DNA from: Asticcacaulis endophyticus
GTDB lineage: Bacteria > Pseudomonadota > Alphaproteobacteria > Caulobacterales > Caulobacteraceae
Length of the DNA: 64,000 nt
Assembly: GCF_014652575.1 (NCBI RefSeq)
Contig: NZ_BMZB01000003.1
Coordinates: 186,001 to 250,000 of the forward strand
Direction: 5' to 3'
Position numbers and translations under genes: made by a program. Below the pieces are notes generated by a model that was not told where the DNA came from, ran no database searches, and was given only the letters and a program-made list of their open reading frames with translations. Below are positions 19,265 to 28,893 of the stretch, piece after piece (position 1 is the first letter of the stretch; every line of letters begins with the position of its first letter).

Positions 19265-19961
19265 TAAAACTGTTGTCATGTCGCTGCGGGGCCTGAACCG
19301 CACTTATAATGTTGCCGAGGGCGCACAACTTGAAGTGCTTAAAGGTGTCGATCTTGACCTCTATGCCGGTGAAGTGGTTGGTCTTGTTGGGCCGTCCGGT
19401 TCAGGGAAATCTTCGCTACTGCATTGTGTCGGCTTGCTGGAAACTTCGGAAGAAGCGCAACTAATCATTGATGGTGAAGACCTTACGCGTGCCAATGATA
19501 AGCTGCGCACGCGGGCGCGGCTGACTAAAATCGGCTTTGTGTACCAGTTCCACCATCTGCTGCCTGAGTTTACGGCTTTGGGTAATGTGGCGCTGCCTCA
19601 GAGAGTTTTGGGACGTTCCGTGCGTGAGGCTGAGGCGCGCGCCAAGGCTTTGCTTGAGCAGGTAGGATTGGGCGAGCGCCTGAACCATCAACCCGCACAA
19701 CTCTCCGGTGGTGAGCAGCAGCGGGTGGCGATTGCGCGGGCTTTGGTCAACAGTCCCAGATTGCTATTGGCCGATGAACCCACAGGTAACCTTGATCCGG
19801 ATACCTCCAAGCAAGTCTTTGAGGCGCTGAAGCAAACAGTTCGTCACCAGCAGGTCGCAGCACTGATTGCGACCCACAATCTGGAACTTGCCAGACATAT
19901 GGACCGGGTTGTGACCATTCAGAACGGAAAGCTCACGGAATTGTCCACGAGCGCTGTTTGA
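19257..19961 (+). CDS. lolD: Lipoprotein-releasing ABC transporter ATPase LolD
   Basis: ATPase that powers the lipoprotein release complex. It has 234 residues with Walker [10 protein letters not shown] (about 46-54), the Q-loop in [18 protein letters not shown], signature [15 protein letters not shown] and Walker [13 protein letters not shown]. It overlaps the end of lolC by 8 bases. A weak AT-rich inverted repeat (19958-19980) spans its stop codon and could be a poor terminator. Confidence 0.96.
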   Translation: MSNKTVVMSLRGLNRTYNVAEGAQLEVLKGVDLDLYAGEVVGLVGPSGSGKSSLLHCVGLLETSEEAQLIIDGEDLTRANDKLRTRARLTKIGFVYQFHHLLPEFTALGNVALPQRVLGRSVREAEARAKALLEQVGLGERLNHQPAQLSGGEQQRVAIARALVNSPRLLLADEPTGNLDPDTSKQVFEALKQTVRHQQVAALIATHNLELARHMDRVVTIQNGKLTELSTSAV

Positions 19962-19995
19962 TTTAATTATTTAAAATCAATGCATTGTTATTTTT

Positions 19996-20010
19996 GTTCT
20001 TGTTATGTGC
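19996..20010. promoter_or_regulatory. LexA-like half-site pair, GTTC-N7-GTGC
   Basis: One mismatch from the alphaproteobacterial LexA consensus GTTC-N7-GTTC, lying 68 bases before the 29-codon ORF. Read together with the second near-match at 20029-20043, it suggests SOS control of the small gene. A single near-match of this degeneracy is expected by chance fairly often. Confidence 0.35.
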
Positions 20011-20028
20011 ATAATTTATTTGCACTTG

Positions 20029-20043
20029 GAACAAATGGGGAAT
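20029..20043. promoter_or_regulatory. LexA-like half-site pair on the minus strand, GAAC-N7-GAAT
   Basis: Inverted form of the GTTC-N7-GTTC consensus with one mismatch, 35 bases before the 29-codon ORF. A further GAAC follows at 20047-20050. Position is right for an operator covering the promoter of the small gene, but the match is imperfect. Confidence 0.35.
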
Positions 20044-20077
20044 ATAGAACAAAGCAAGAATTTAACGGAGTGCGAAA

Positions 20078-20167
20078 ATGGTTTCGACATTACATAATTT
20101 GCTGTCCTTTGCATCAGTCGCTGGCTTTGTGTGGGTTGTTTGCCAATTGTCTATGCTGGTAGGGTGA
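20078..20167 (+). CDS. 29-residue membrane peptide, candidate SidA-like SOS division inhibitor
   Basis: A short frame starting MVSTLHNLLSFASVAGF and ending SMLVG, nearly all of it one hydrophobic helix, with GGAG 8 bases before the ATG. It lies alone between lolD and dnaE. SidA of Caulobacter crescentus is known as a 29-residue inner-membrane protein, induced by DNA damage through LexA, that blocks division via the FtsW/FtsN divisome. The same length, single-helix character, position ahead of a DNA polymerase gene and LexA-like sites upstream make a SidA homologue a good hypothesis, but I cannot align the two sequences here. A leader peptide or chance ORF remains possible. Confidence 0.55.
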   Translation: MVSTLHNLLSFASVAGFVWVVCQLSMLVG

Positions 20168-20209
20168 ATCGGGTAATCTCACCTTAAGCAACCTCTGGCG
20201 GAGACGAAT

Positions 20210-23200
20210 ATGAGCGAGACCGGATTTGTTCATCTGAGGGTTCGTTCGGCCTACTCCCTGCTTGAAGGAGCCATTAAGGCCTATGACATGGGTAAGTTGG
20301 CGCAAAATCTTTCGATGCCGGCGATTGCGATTGCCGATCGCTGTAATCTGTACGGTGCGCTAGAATTTTCCCAAACCTGTAAGGACGTCGGGGTGCAGCC
20401 AATTGTTGGTTGCGCTTTACCGGTCAAAGGTATTGGCGGCGGTTTGACCGAGAAGTGGGCGCGTATTCCTACGGTTGTTCTGCTGGCTCAGGATGAGCGG
20501 GGTTATCTCAATCTGTGTCATTTATCTTCGATTGCCTATGTCGAGTCAGATGGCATCGAAGAGCCTCATGTTACATGGGATCACATTGCCGCCCATAACC
20601 AAGGACTGATACTTTTATCTGGCGGACCTGATGGCCCTGTCGATCCATTATTCAGGCAAAATAAACCCGATGAAGCGTGCGTCGCTCTTAAGGCTATGCA
20701 TGAGATTTTCGGTGACCGATTTTATATTGAGTTACAGCGGCATGATACTGGTTATGGTATGGGCGGTGTTGAGCGCGGCATGGCTGAGGCTGGGCTTGTT
20801 GAATACGCTTATGGTCACGACATTCCGTTGGTGGCGACTAATGATGCCTATTTTGGCAGCGCAGATCTCTACAAGGCTCACGAAGCCTTATTGTGCATCT
20901 CTGATAGCACCTTCATGGGGGTATCTGACAGGCGTAAGGTAACAAAAGATCATTGGTTGCGTCCCGCAAGTGAAATGCGTGAGGTGTTTAAAGACCTGCC
21001 AGAAGCATGTGATAACACGCTTGAGATTGCCAAGAGATGCGCATTTCTGGTGGCTAAACGTGATCCTATCCTGCCAAGATTTGACACCGGTGATGGCCGC
21101 AATGAGGCTGAGGAACTAGCGTTTCAGGCACGGGAAGGGCTTAAAATGCGCCTTCAGGAAGTTAAGCCAGCTTACCCTGAGCAGGACTACTGGGATCGTT
21201 TGGAGCGTGAGATTGGCGTTATCCAGAATATGGGTTTCCCTGGATATTTCCTTATCGTTTCGGACTTTATTAAGTGGGGCAAGACGCACGGCGTGCCGGT
21301 CGGGCCGGGCCGGGGGTCGGGGGCTGGTTCGCTTGTGGCTTGGGCACTGACCATTACCGATCTTGATCCTCTGCGGTTTGGATTGCTTTTTGAGCGCTTC
21401 CTTAATCCTGAACGCGTTTCAATGCCCGATTTCGATATCGATTTTTGTCAGGAGCGACGCGAAGAAGTCATCACCTATGTTCAGAATAAGTACGGTCGTG
21501 ATCGTGTGGCGCAGATCATTACTTTCGGTACGTTGCAGGCACGAGCTGTTTTGCGTGACGTTGGGCGGGTCATGCAGTTGCCATTAGGGCAGGTCGATCG
21601 CCTTGCTAAGATGATCCCCGCTAACCCGGCCAACCCTGTGACTCTGGCTCAGGCGCTTGATGTTGAGCCTCGGTTGCGGCAAGCCGCCAAGGATGAAGAA
21701 CCGGTCAAAAAGCTGTTGGATACAGCCCTAAGACTAGAAGGATTATATCGTAACGCATCGACCCACGCGGCCGGGATCGTTATTGGCGATCGCCCTTTAA
21801 CGGAATTGGTGCCGCTTTATCGAGATCCGCGTTCAGATATTCCGGCGACCCAGTTCAATATGAAATGGGTGGAAAGTGCTGGCCTTGTTAAGTTCGACTT
21901 TCTGGGGCTGAAAACCCTGACCGTACTTGATCGCGCGATGAAGTATTTGCGTAAACGGGGCGTGGAGATTAATTTCTCGACCCTGCCCCTGGATGATGGC
22001 CCGACCTATGAACTTCTGGCGTCAGGCCAATCTATCGGTGTGTTCCAGCTTGAAAGTCAGGGCATGCGTGACACCCTGCGCAAGATGCGCTGCGGTTCGA
22101 TTGAAGAAATTACCGCTCTGATTTCACTCTATCGGCCCGGGCCAATGGACAATATCGATACCTATGTTGATCGTAAGTTCGGTCGTGCTGAAATCGACAT
22201 GCTGCATCCCAGCCTTGAGCCGGTGCTGAAAGAAACCTACGGAGTTATCATCTATCAAGAACAGGTGATGCAGATCGCCCAGATTTTGTCCGGCTACAGT
22301 CTGGGCGAAGCCGATCTTTTGCGCCGGGCTATGGGTAAGAAGAAAAAAGAAGAAATGGACTTGCAAAAAGCAAGATTTATTTCTGGTGCGAGTGAAAAGG
22401 GTGTTGACCCAAGGCAGTCGGACTCAATTTTTGAACTTGTGAACAAATTTGCGGGCTACGGCTTTAACAAATCGCACGCGGCCGCCTATGCCTTTATTTC
22501 GTATCAGACCGGTTATCTAAAGGCCAATCATCCGGTCGAGTTTTTTGCGGCAACGCTTAGCCTTGATATCGCCAACACCGATAAGCTGGCCGTATTTTAT
22601 CAAGATGCGCGTCGTTTCGGCGTGAAGATTTGCCCGCCGGATATTAATCGATCTATGGCAGATTTCGATGTCGAAAATGGCGAAGTGTTGTACGCGTTGG
22701 GAGCCATCCGAAATGTTGGCTTTGAAGCTATGCAGACCGTGGTTCAGGTGCGTCAAGAGGGCGGCAAGTTCAAAGATTTGTTCGATTTTCTTGAACGCAT
22801 CGATCCGAAAGCCGTCAACAAACGTGCGATTGAAAATCTCGCGAAAGCTGGCGCCTTTGATTCAATCCACCCTAACCGTACCCAAATCGTGCAGGCTGCG
22901 GATATTTTGATGGCTTATGCCCAAAGTGTGGCAGCGGAACGGGCATCTTCTCAGGTTACTTTGTTTGGTGCCACAGAGGCGGCGCGTCCACGTCTGCCAA
23001 AAGTTGCGAGCAATTCCGGCCCGGATAGTCTGGATGATGAATTGGCGGCGGTTGGATTTTATCTGTCTGGCCATCCTTTGGGCGATATGCTGGATGTTTT
23101 CAAACGTCGGAGCGTCACGCTTTATGCTGAGGCTGTGGGGCTAGCATCGGAAGGGCAGGAAGCCTTTCGCATGGCGGGGGTTGTGCGCCGACGCCAGGAG

Positions 23201-23653
23201 CGCGCTTCGGCACAATCGGGTGAAAAATTTGCCTTTGTGACCTTGTCTGACCCGACTGGGGAATATGAGGTGATGTTTCAGCCTGAAGCCCTGCGACGTT
23301 GCCGTGAAGTGCTCGACCCTGGCAAGTCAATAGTTGTGAAGGTTCGCTGTAAGGGCGGCCGTGAAGGCGAAATGCGCATGTTCGGAGATGAAGCAGCGCT
23401 CATGGCTGACACGCTCAAAATGGATGATATCGGCCTGCGATTACATGTCTCGTCGCGAGGATTGGATATTGTTACTCTTAAAGAGTTTCTGGATAAATCT
23501 AAGGCGCAATCCGGAGGGGAAATCAGCCTTTTGACGGAATTGGGCTCTGACCGGGAAGTCGAAATCAAATTGCCGGATCGTTACCGGCTTGATGGCCATC
23601 TGCGCGGGGCCTTGAAATCGATGGCGGGCGTTTTATATTACGAAGACATTTAA
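20210..23653 (+). CDS. dnaE: DNA polymerase III alpha subunit
   Basis: Replicative polymerase of 1147 residues. The order is an N-terminal PHP domain ([18 protein letters not shown] at the start), the palm with the catalytic aspartates in [16 protein letters not shown] near residue 405, the [16 protein letters not shown] loop, the fingers with [18 protein letters not shown], a helix-hairpin-helix region, and an OB-fold with [20 protein letters not shown]. Length and C-terminal organisation fit the replicative DnaE1 and not the error-prone DnaE2. GGCGGAGACG precedes the ATG. Its own transcript could start upstream of or downstream from the 29-codon ORF. Confidence 0.97.
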   Translation: MSETGFVHLRVRSAYSLLEGAIKAYDMGKLAQNLSMPAIAIADRCNLYGALEFSQTCKDVGVQPIVGCALPVKGIGGGLTEKWARIPTVVLLAQDERGYLNLCHLSSIAYVESDGIEEPHVTWDHIAAHNQGLILLSGGPDGPVDPLFRQNKPDEACVALKAMHEIFGDRFYIELQRHDTGYGMGGVERGMAEAGLVEYAYGHDIPLVATNDAYFGSADLYKAHEALLCISDSTFMGVSDRRKVTKDHWLRPASEMREVFKDLPEACDNTLEIAKRCAFLVAKRDPILPRFDTGDGRNEAEELAFQAREGLKMRLQEVKPAYPEQDYWDRLEREIGVIQNMGFPGYFLIVSDFIKWGKTHGVPVGPGRGSGAGSLVAWALTITDLDPLRFGLLFERFLNPERVSMPDFDIDFCQERREEVITYVQNKYGRDRVAQIITFGTLQARAVLRDVGRVMQLPLGQVDRLAKMIPANPANPVTLAQALDVEPRLRQAAKDEEPVKKLLDTALRLEGLYRNASTHAAGIVIGDRPLTELVPLYRDPRSDIPATQFNMKWVESAGLVKFDFLGLKTLTVLDRAMKYLRKRGVEINFSTLPLDDGPTYELLASGQSIGVFQLESQGMRDTLRKMRCGSIEEITALISLYRPGPMDNIDTYVDRKFGRAEIDMLHPSLEPVLKETYGVIIYQEQVMQIAQILSGYSLGEADLLRRAMGKKKKEEMDLQKARFISGASEKGVDPRQSDSIFELVNKFAGYGFNKSHAAAYAFISYQTGYLKANHPVEFFAATLSLDIANTDKLAVFYQDARRFGVKICPPDINRSMADFDVENGEVLYALGAIRNVGFEAMQTVVQVRQEGGKFKDLFDFLERIDPKAVNKRAIENLAKAGAFDSIHPNRTQIVQAADILMAYAQSVAAERASSQVTLFGATEAARPRLPKVASNSGPDSLDDELAAVGFYLSGHPLGDMLDVFKRRSVTLYAEAVGLASEGQEAFRMAGVVRRRQERASAQSGEKFAFVTLSDPTGEYEVMFQPEALRRCREVLDPGKSIVVKVRCKGGREGEMRMFGDEAALMADTLKMDDIGLRLHVSSRGLDIVTLKEFLDKSKAQSGGEISLLTELGSDREVEIKLPDRYRLDGHLRGALKSMAGVLYYEDI

Positions 23654-23856
23654 GCACGATTATTCAGCTCTGGCTAAACGGTTTTCCCAATGGCTTTCTG
23701 GATTTTGCTTGATTTTTGCTAAAATTGTGCCTAGTTGCCCCCATCTCGCACGCAAACGCGCGGCGCAGTGACATTCGTTACTCGTCGCTAACCGAGGTTC
23801 CTCCATTCGGAGAACTGAACTGTTTGCGGAGGTTTATCGGAAGAAGGAATAAATTT

Positions 23857-24633
23857 ATGGCTATGCCTGAACTGTCTATGCGCCTGCTGCTGGAAGCTGG
23901 CGCGCACTTTGGTCACCAGACTCACCGCTGGAACCCGAAGATGGAGCGTTACCTGTTCGGTTCGCGCTCGAACATCCACATTATCGACCTGTCGCAGAGC
24001 CTGCCTCTGTTCCATCAGGCGCTGCTTAAGGCGCGTGAAGTCGCCGCCAGCGGTGGCCGCGTTCTTTTCGTTGGCACCAAGCGTCAGGCTTCCGGCCCGG
24101 TAGCGGTTGCGGCTAAGCGGTCGGCTCAGTATTATGTCAATCACCGTTGGTTAGGTGGCACGCTGACGAACTGGCGCACCATTTCCGGTTCGATCGCCCG
24201 TCTGCGCGAACTGGAAGGCGTTCTGGATGGTAACCCGGTTGGTCGTTCCAAGAAGGAACTTCTGACGCTCACCCGTGAGCGTGAAAAGCTTGAACTGTCT
24301 CTGGGCGGCATCAAGGACATGGGCGGTATCCCCGACCTGATGTTCGTGATCGATACCAATAAGGAATCGATCGCCATTCAGGAAGCGCGTAAGCTGAATA
24401 TTCCTGTGATTGGCATCCTCGACTCCAACTCCGATCCTGACGGTATCACCTATCCGGTTCCGGGCAATGACGATGCGGCGCGCGCGCTGCAGCTCTATTG
24501 CGACCTGATCGCTGATGCGGTTCTGGATGGTCTGGCCGCTGGTCAAGTGGCGTCTGGTGTTGATCTGGGCGCTTCTGAAGCTCCGGTCGAACCGGCTCTG
24601 GCGGCTGAGGCCGACGCAGCTACCGAGGCCTAA
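23857..24633 (+). CDS. rpsB: 30S ribosomal protein S2
   Basis: Small-subunit protein of 258 residues with the family motifs [22 protein letters not shown] at the start (in part), [14 protein letters not shown] and [19 protein letters not shown], then an acidic Ala-rich tail. I chose the ATG at 23857, 9 bases after AAGGA, instead of the in-frame upstream start at 23716. The 203-base spacer after dnaE must hold the promoter and a leader; an imperfect hairpin, GGTTCCTCC/GGAGAACT, at about 23797-23820 may take part in S2 autoregulation, but that is a guess. Confidence 0.97.
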   Translation: MAMPELSMRLLLEAGAHFGHQTHRWNPKMERYLFGSRSNIHIIDLSQSLPLFHQALLKAREVAASGGRVLFVGTKRQASGPVAVAAKRSAQYYVNHRWLGGTLTNWRTISGSIARLRELEGVLDGNPVGRSKKELLTLTREREKLELSLGGIKDMGGIPDLMFVIDTNKESIAIQEARKLNIPVIGILDSNSDPDGITYPVPGNDDAARALQLYCDLIADAVLDGLAAGQVASGVDLGASEAPVEPALAAEADAATEA

Positions 24634-24640
24634 ATTCCTT

Positions 24641-24678
24641 CAGGATCAATCGAGCCTGAAGGCGCCTGATTGATCCTG
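24641..24678 (+). other. Hairpin 1 in the rpsB-tsf spacer
   Basis: Perfect 11-base stem CAGGATCAATC / GATTGATCCTG with a 16-base loop, starting 7 bases after the rpsB stop. No T run follows, so full termination is unlikely; it may be a partial terminator or a processing and stability element that sets the rpsB to tsf ratio. Confidence 0.55.
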
Positions 24679-24691
24679 ACTTAAGATTTCA

Positions 24692-24723
24692 CAACGGAGT
24701 CTGAGTCCTGTCAGGCTCCGTTG
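24692..24723 (+). other. Hairpin 2 in the rpsB-tsf spacer
   Basis: Stem CAACGGAGTCTGA / TCAGGCTCCGTTG (13 pairs, one G-T) with a 6-base loop, 13 bases after hairpin 1. The tail TCGTTAAATGG is not T-rich. Probably acts with hairpin 1 as an attenuating or mRNA-processing region between rpsB and tsf. Confidence 0.55.
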
Positions 24724-24795
24724 TCGTTAAATGGCAACACCCGTGAGCTAAGGTTAGCTCATACGGTTTAACTTTTTAAATTTATGGAGGATTCC

Positions 24796-25701
24796 ATGGT
24801 GGAAATTACAGCCTCTCTCGTGAAGGAACTGCGCGAAAAATCCGGCTCCGGCATGATGGATTGCAAAAAGGCCCTGTCTGAGAACGGTGGCGACATCGAA
24901 GCATCCATGGACTGGCTGCGTACCAAGGGCCTGTCCAAGGCGGCCAAGAAGTCTGACCGCGTGGCGGCAGAAGGTCTGGTGGTCGTGGCTTCGGACGGTA
25001 AGACGGCGGCTGCGGTCGAAGTTAACTCTGAGACCGATTTCGTGGCCCGTAACGAACTGTTCCAGGCTCTGGCGCGCAATGCCGGTAAAGCTGCCCTGTC
25101 GACGGATAGCGTCGAAGACGTGCAGTCGGCGGTTAATGACGAAATCACCAACTTGATCGCCAATATCGGTGAAAACATGATGGTGCGTCGTCTGGCCAAG
25201 CATTCGGTTTCCGAAGGCGTTGTCGCCAGCTACATCCACAACTCGATTGCGCCGGATCTCGGTCGCATCGCGGTTCTGGTTGCGGTTGAATCGGCAGGTG
25301 ATCCGGCAGCACTCAACGATATGGGCCGCAAAATTGCCATGCATATCGCCGCTACTCAGCCTATCTCGCTGTCGACGGACGATATCGATCCGGCGGCGGT
25401 TGAGCGTGAAAAGGCGATTTTCACCGAGCAAGCGCTGGAATCGGGCAAGCCCGCAGGCGTGGTAGAGAAAATGGTCGAAGGCCGCATCCGCAAGTTCTTT
25501 GAAGAAGTCGTGCTGCTGAAGCAATCCTTCGTCATGAACCCGGATCAAACCATCGAGCAGTTCGTTGCGGAAACCGCTAAGTCGCTCGGCACTGATGTGA
25601 AGGTTACCGCCTTTACGCGTCTGGCTCTGGGTGAAGGCGTTGAGAAAAAGACCGAAGACTTCGCGGCTGAAGTCGCCTCAATGATGGGTGGTCAGGCTTA
25701 A
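24796..25701 (+). CDS. tsf: Translation elongation factor Ts
   Basis: Nucleotide exchange factor for EF-Tu, 301 residues. The N-terminal UBA-like region contains [19 protein letters not shown], followed by [10 protein letters not shown] and the MHIAATQP motif. The ATG at 24796 is right because the in-frame ATG at 24784 (ATGGAGG) is itself the ribosome binding site. It belongs to the rpsB-tsf pair and is closed by a terminator before pyrH. Confidence 0.97.
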   Translation: MVEITASLVKELREKSGSGMMDCKKALSENGGDIEASMDWLRTKGLSKAAKKSDRVAAEGLVVVASDGKTAAAVEVNSETDFVARNELFQALARNAGKAALSTDSVEDVQSAVNDEITNLIANIGENMMVRRLAKHSVSEGVVASYIHNSIAPDLGRIAVLVAVESAGDPAALNDMGRKIAMHIAATQPISLSTDDIDPAAVEREKAIFTEQALESGKPAGVVEKMVEGRIRKFFEEVVLLKQSFVMNPDQTIEQFVAETAKSLGTDVKVTAFTRLALGEGVEKKTEDFAAEVASMMGGQA

Positions 25702-25727
25702 GCCTAATCCACATTTTTGATGAGAAT

Positions 25728-25768
25728 AAGGGCGCGGCACGTAATAGTGTTCGCGCCCTTTGTCTTTT
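25728..25768 (+). terminator. Intrinsic terminator after tsf
   Basis: Perfect 9-base GC-rich stem AAGGGCGCG (25728-25736) / CGCGCCCTT (25752-25760) with a 15-base loop, followed by TGTCTTTT. It separates the rpsB-tsf unit from pyrH. Confidence 0.75.
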
Positions 25769-25847
25769 CAAATGGGTAATAACCGGCTAGAGCAGAGAGC
25801 GAAAATCCAAATCCCGATTAGACCATTGATTCCCCGGAGATACCGAT

Positions 25848-26585
25848 ATGACCGAACCTGCTGTGGCAACGGCTGACCTTCGTTATAAACGCATCCTCCT
25901 CAAGGTCTCCGGTGAAGTCCTCATGGGCGAGCAGGGTTTCGGGATCGATATGAACACCGTTAAGGCGGTGGCCGAAGAGATCGCCGAAGTGGCGCAGATG
26001 GGCGTCGAACTTTGTCTGGTAATCGGCGGCGGCAACATCTTCCGCGGGCTGTCGAAGGCTGCTGTTGGGATGGAGCGCTCCAGCGCTGATTATATGGGTA
26101 TGCTGGCCACCGTCATGAACGCTCTGGCCATGCAGAATGCCCTTGAGCAACTAGGGGTCGATACCCGTGTGCAATCGGCCATTCAAATGGATTCTGTGTG
26201 CGAGCCCTTCATTCGTCGCCGTGCCGAGCGGCACCTTGAAAAAGGCCGTGTGGTGATTTTTGCGGCCGGCACAGGCGCGCCTTATTTTACGACCGATACA
26301 GCGGCAGCGTTGCGGGCGGCGGAAATGAATTGCGACGCGCTATTTAAAGGCACTTCGGTTGACGGCGTTTATACGGCTGATCCGAAAAAAGATCCTGCCG
26401 CACGGCGTTATGATACGTTGAGCTATCATGAGGTTCTGGCTAAAGACCTCAAGGTCATGGATGCGTCTGCCGTCAGCATGATGCGCGACAACAGCATTCC
26501 TATCGTTGTATTCTCCATCCGATCAGACGGGGCACTGCGCGATGTGGTTCACGGGCGCGGCACCTATACGGTCATTTCAGAATAA
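25848..26585 (+). CDS. pyrH: UMP kinase
   Basis: Phosphorylates UMP to UDP in pyrimidine synthesis; an amino-acid-kinase-fold hexamer specific to bacteria. It has 245 residues with [20 protein letters not shown] at the start, [19 protein letters not shown] and the uridine region [18 protein letters not shown] lies about 10 bases before the ATG. It begins the pyrH-frr-uppS-cdsA-dxr-rseP run, an order widely conserved in bacteria. Confidence 0.97.
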   Translation: MTEPAVATADLRYKRILLKVSGEVLMGEQGFGIDMNTVKAVAEEIAEVAQMGVELCLVIGGGNIFRGLSKAAVGMERSSADYMGMLATVMNALAMQNALEQLGVDTRVQSAIQMDSVCEPFIRRRAERHLEKGRVVIFAAGTGAPYFTTDTAAALRAAEMNCDALFKGTSVDGVYTADPKKDPAARRYDTLSYHEVLAKDLKVMDASAVSMMRDNSIPIVVFSIRSDGALRDVVHGRGTYTVISE

Positions 26586-26609
26586 TCATCTAAAATAACG
26601 AGACATATC

Positions 26610-27167
26610 ATGAGCAAACCCGAACTGGCTAAGTATAAGGACCGCATGGATAAGTCGGTAACGTCGCTGAAAGAAGATTTCGGCGGTTTGCGTACCGGTC
26701 GCGCATCGTCTTCTCTTCTTGAAGGGATTGTCGTTGACGCCTATGGATCGACCATGCCGATTACGTCATGTGCCGCAATCAGCGTGCCTGAACCACGCAT
26801 GATTAGCGTCAATGTCTGGGATAAGGGCCTTGTGATATCTGTCGAAAAGGCTATCCGCAATTCGGGCCTGGGGCTGAATCCGGTCACGGATGGTACGACC
26901 CTGCGCGTGCCGATCCCCCCTTTGACCGAAGAGCGCCGCAAGGATCTGGTCAAGATTGCCGGTAAATATGCTGAGGAAAAGCGCGTGGCTGTGCGCAATA
27001 TTCGCCGTGATGCCAATGATGACATCAAGAAGGCGGAAAAAGACTCCCATATTTCCGAAGACGAACAAAAGAAAATGATCACTGAGATCCAGAGCTTCAC
27101 CGATGCTGCCATTAAGCGCATCGATGAGCAGCTAAAGATCAAGGAAGCCGAAATTATGCAGGTCTAA
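26610..27167 (+). CDS. frr: Ribosome recycling factor
   Basis: Splits post-termination ribosomes together with EF-G. It has 185 residues, the standard length, with the coiled-coil arms and the conserved [25 protein letters not shown] [24 protein letters not shown] and [10 protein letters not shown] segments. It follows pyrH by 24 bases and is separated from uppS by 123 bases without another gene. Confidence 0.97.
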   Translation: MSKPELAKYKDRMDKSVTSLKEDFGGLRTGRASSSLLEGIVVDAYGSTMPITSCAAISVPEPRMISVNVWDKGLVISVEKAIRNSGLGLNPVTDGTTLRVPIPPLTEERRKDLVKIAGKYAEEKRVAVRNIRRDANDDIKKAEKDSHISEDEQKKMITEIQSFTDAAIKRIDEQLKIKEAEIMQV

Positions 27168-27290
27168 GCGGGCGCGGTTCAGCCGCACCTATGGCGGATC
27201 ACGGTTTATGGTGATATCAAACATGCGGCTTTAATAGCAGGCGCAATATTCAGGGCCGCGGAACTCGGCTGATAACCCAGGGAAACGTAT

Positions 27291-28064
27291 ATGCCCGCTG
27301 GCGTAACGACACAGGTATCCGACACGCGGGAGGCTGATAAAGCGCCGGTTTCACCGCTGCATGTGGCGATTATCATGGATGGTAATGGACGCTGGGCCAA
27401 GGCGCGCGGGCAGATGCGGACCATGGGCCATAAGGCCGGTGTTAATGCTCTGCGCCGCACCATTCGGGCCGCCGGTGATCTTGGCGTCACCCATATGACG
27501 GTGTTTGCATTCTCGACCGAAAACTGGCGCAGGCCCGCGGCTGAAGTCAGTGATTTGATGGGGCTTTTGCGGACGTTCATTGAATCCGATCTGGCTAAAC
27601 TGTCTAAAGAAGGTGTGTGCGTCCGCATCATCGGCCAGCAGGATGGTCTGCCCAAAGATATCGTGGAATGTGTGCGTAAGGCGCATGATGATACCCGCAA
27701 CAATTCGCGCTTTTTCCTTCAGGTGGCGCTGAACTACGGTGCACAGGCCGATGTGGTGGATGCCGCCAAGCGCTTTGCGGCCAAGGTCAAATCCGGTGAT
27801 GCGCAGGTTGATGATCTGACGCCGGAGGTTTTTGGCGGGTTGTTATCGACGCATGATTTGCCCCCGCTTGATTTGATGATCCGCACATCGGGTGAGCACC
27901 GGCTGTCAAACTTTCTGCTGTGGGAAGCGGCCTATGCGGAATTTGTATTTCAGGATGTTCTGTGGCCCGACTATGATCGGGTTCACCTTGAGGACGCGCT
28001 ACGTATTTTCAAGGAGCGTGACCGGCGCTTTGGCGCGGTAGAGGCAGGACATGTCTCCGCCTAA
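27291..28064 (+). CDS. uppS: Undecaprenyl (polyprenyl) diphosphate synthase
   Basis: cis-Prenyltransferase that makes the C55 lipid carrier for peptidoglycan and O-antigen. It has 257 residues with the catalytic Asp in IIMDGNGRWAKARG near residue 28, FSTENWRRP, and DLMIRTSGEHRLSNFLLWE near the C-terminus. An N-terminal extension of about 20 residues precedes the conserved core. It overlaps cdsA by 14 bases. Confidence 0.97.
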   Translation: MPAGVTTQVSDTREADKAPVSPLHVAIIMDGNGRWAKARGQMRTMGHKAGVNALRRTIRAAGDLGVTHMTVFAFSTENWRRPAAEVSDLMGLLRTFIESDLAKLSKEGVCVRIIGQQDGLPKDIVECVRKAHDDTRNNSRFFLQVALNYGAQADVVDAAKRFAAKVKSGDAQVDDLTPEVFGGLLSTHDLPPLDLMIRTSGEHRLSNFLLWEAAYAEFVFQDVLWPDYDRVHLEDALRIFKERDRRFGAVEAGHVSA

Positions 28065-28893
28065 ATCCACAGGGTCGTCCATTCGGGAACTGAGTATTCG
28101 CATCGCTTCCGCCATCGTTCTGGTGCCGGTTGTACTTTATATTGTGCATCTGGGTGATTGGGCGTTTTTGGTTCTGGTTAGTGTCGGGGTGGCCTTACTC
28201 AGTATTGAGTGGGGTGCTATGGCAGCGCCCAAAACGCCGACACGTATGGCCGTTGCGGTCTGTTTGCCGGCATTGGCAGGTATATTTGCTGAGGCGCTGA
28301 ATAAGCCGTACGATCCATTCCATCCGCTTGTATCCGTGGCCCTTTTGCTTTTTGGAGCAGCCTGTTCGGCCGCCTATATCCGTCGTTTAGGCGGGCCGTG
28401 GCGGGATGCGGCCTATGGTGCCTGTTACATTGGCTGGCCCGCGTTTGTTTTGATTTGGCTGCGTCAGACCGGCAATGGCTTTGAATGGGTGCTGTTTGCC
28501 TTCCTGATCGCCTGGACGGCGGACAGCGCCGCATATCTGGTCGGTCGGGCTGTCGGGGGGCCTAAGCTTTGGCGCAAGTATTCGCCGAATAAGACCTGGG
28601 CAGGGTTTGCGGGCGGCATGATGGCAGGGATGCTGGCCGCAGGGACGCTGTCGGATCTTACGGGGCTTTTTAAATCCAGCACATCGGCGCAGATCGTAGG
28701 GCTCCTGACGGCTTTGGCCACTATGGCGGGCGATCTGTGGGAATCGATGCTGAAGCGACGCTACGGCGTCAAGGATTCGGGTTCGCTCATTCCGGGGCAT
28801 GGTGGTCTGCTTGATCGGGTGGACGGTCTGATGTTTGCGATTGTCGCTATTGGTGGTATTCGTCTTCTGGTCATGCTGGGAACCGTGCTCTGA
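28051..28893 (+). CDS. cdsA: Phosphatidate cytidylyltransferase
   Basis: Integral membrane enzyme making CDP-diacylglycerol for phospholipid synthesis. It has 280 residues and about seven helices. The CDS signature is complete: SMLKRRYGVKDSGSLIPGHG followed by GLLDRVDGLM near residues 230-262, with PNKTWAGFAGG upstream. The start overlaps uppS by 14 bases and the stop overlaps the dxr ATG, so the three genes are coupled. Confidence 0.97.
   Translation: MSPPKSTGSSIRELSIRIASAIVLVPVVLYIVHLGDWAFLVLVSVGVALLSIEWGAMAAPKTPTRMAVAVCLPALAGIFAEALNKPYDPFHPLVSVALLLFGAACSAAYIRRLGGPWRDAAYGACYIGWPAFVLIWLRQTGNGFEWVLFAFLIAWTADSAAYLVGRAVGGPKLWRKYSPNKTWAGFAGGMMAGMLAAGTLSDLTGLFKSSTSAQIVGLLTALATMAGDLWESMLKRRYGVKDSGSLIPGHGGLLDRVDGLMFAIVAIGGIRLLVMLGTVL

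Noticed and set aside
24754-25548. 264-codon minus-strand frame opposite tsf
   Set aside because: Composition typical of antisense to a highly expressed gene (His/Arg/Asp rich) with no recognisable motif; tsf is certain.
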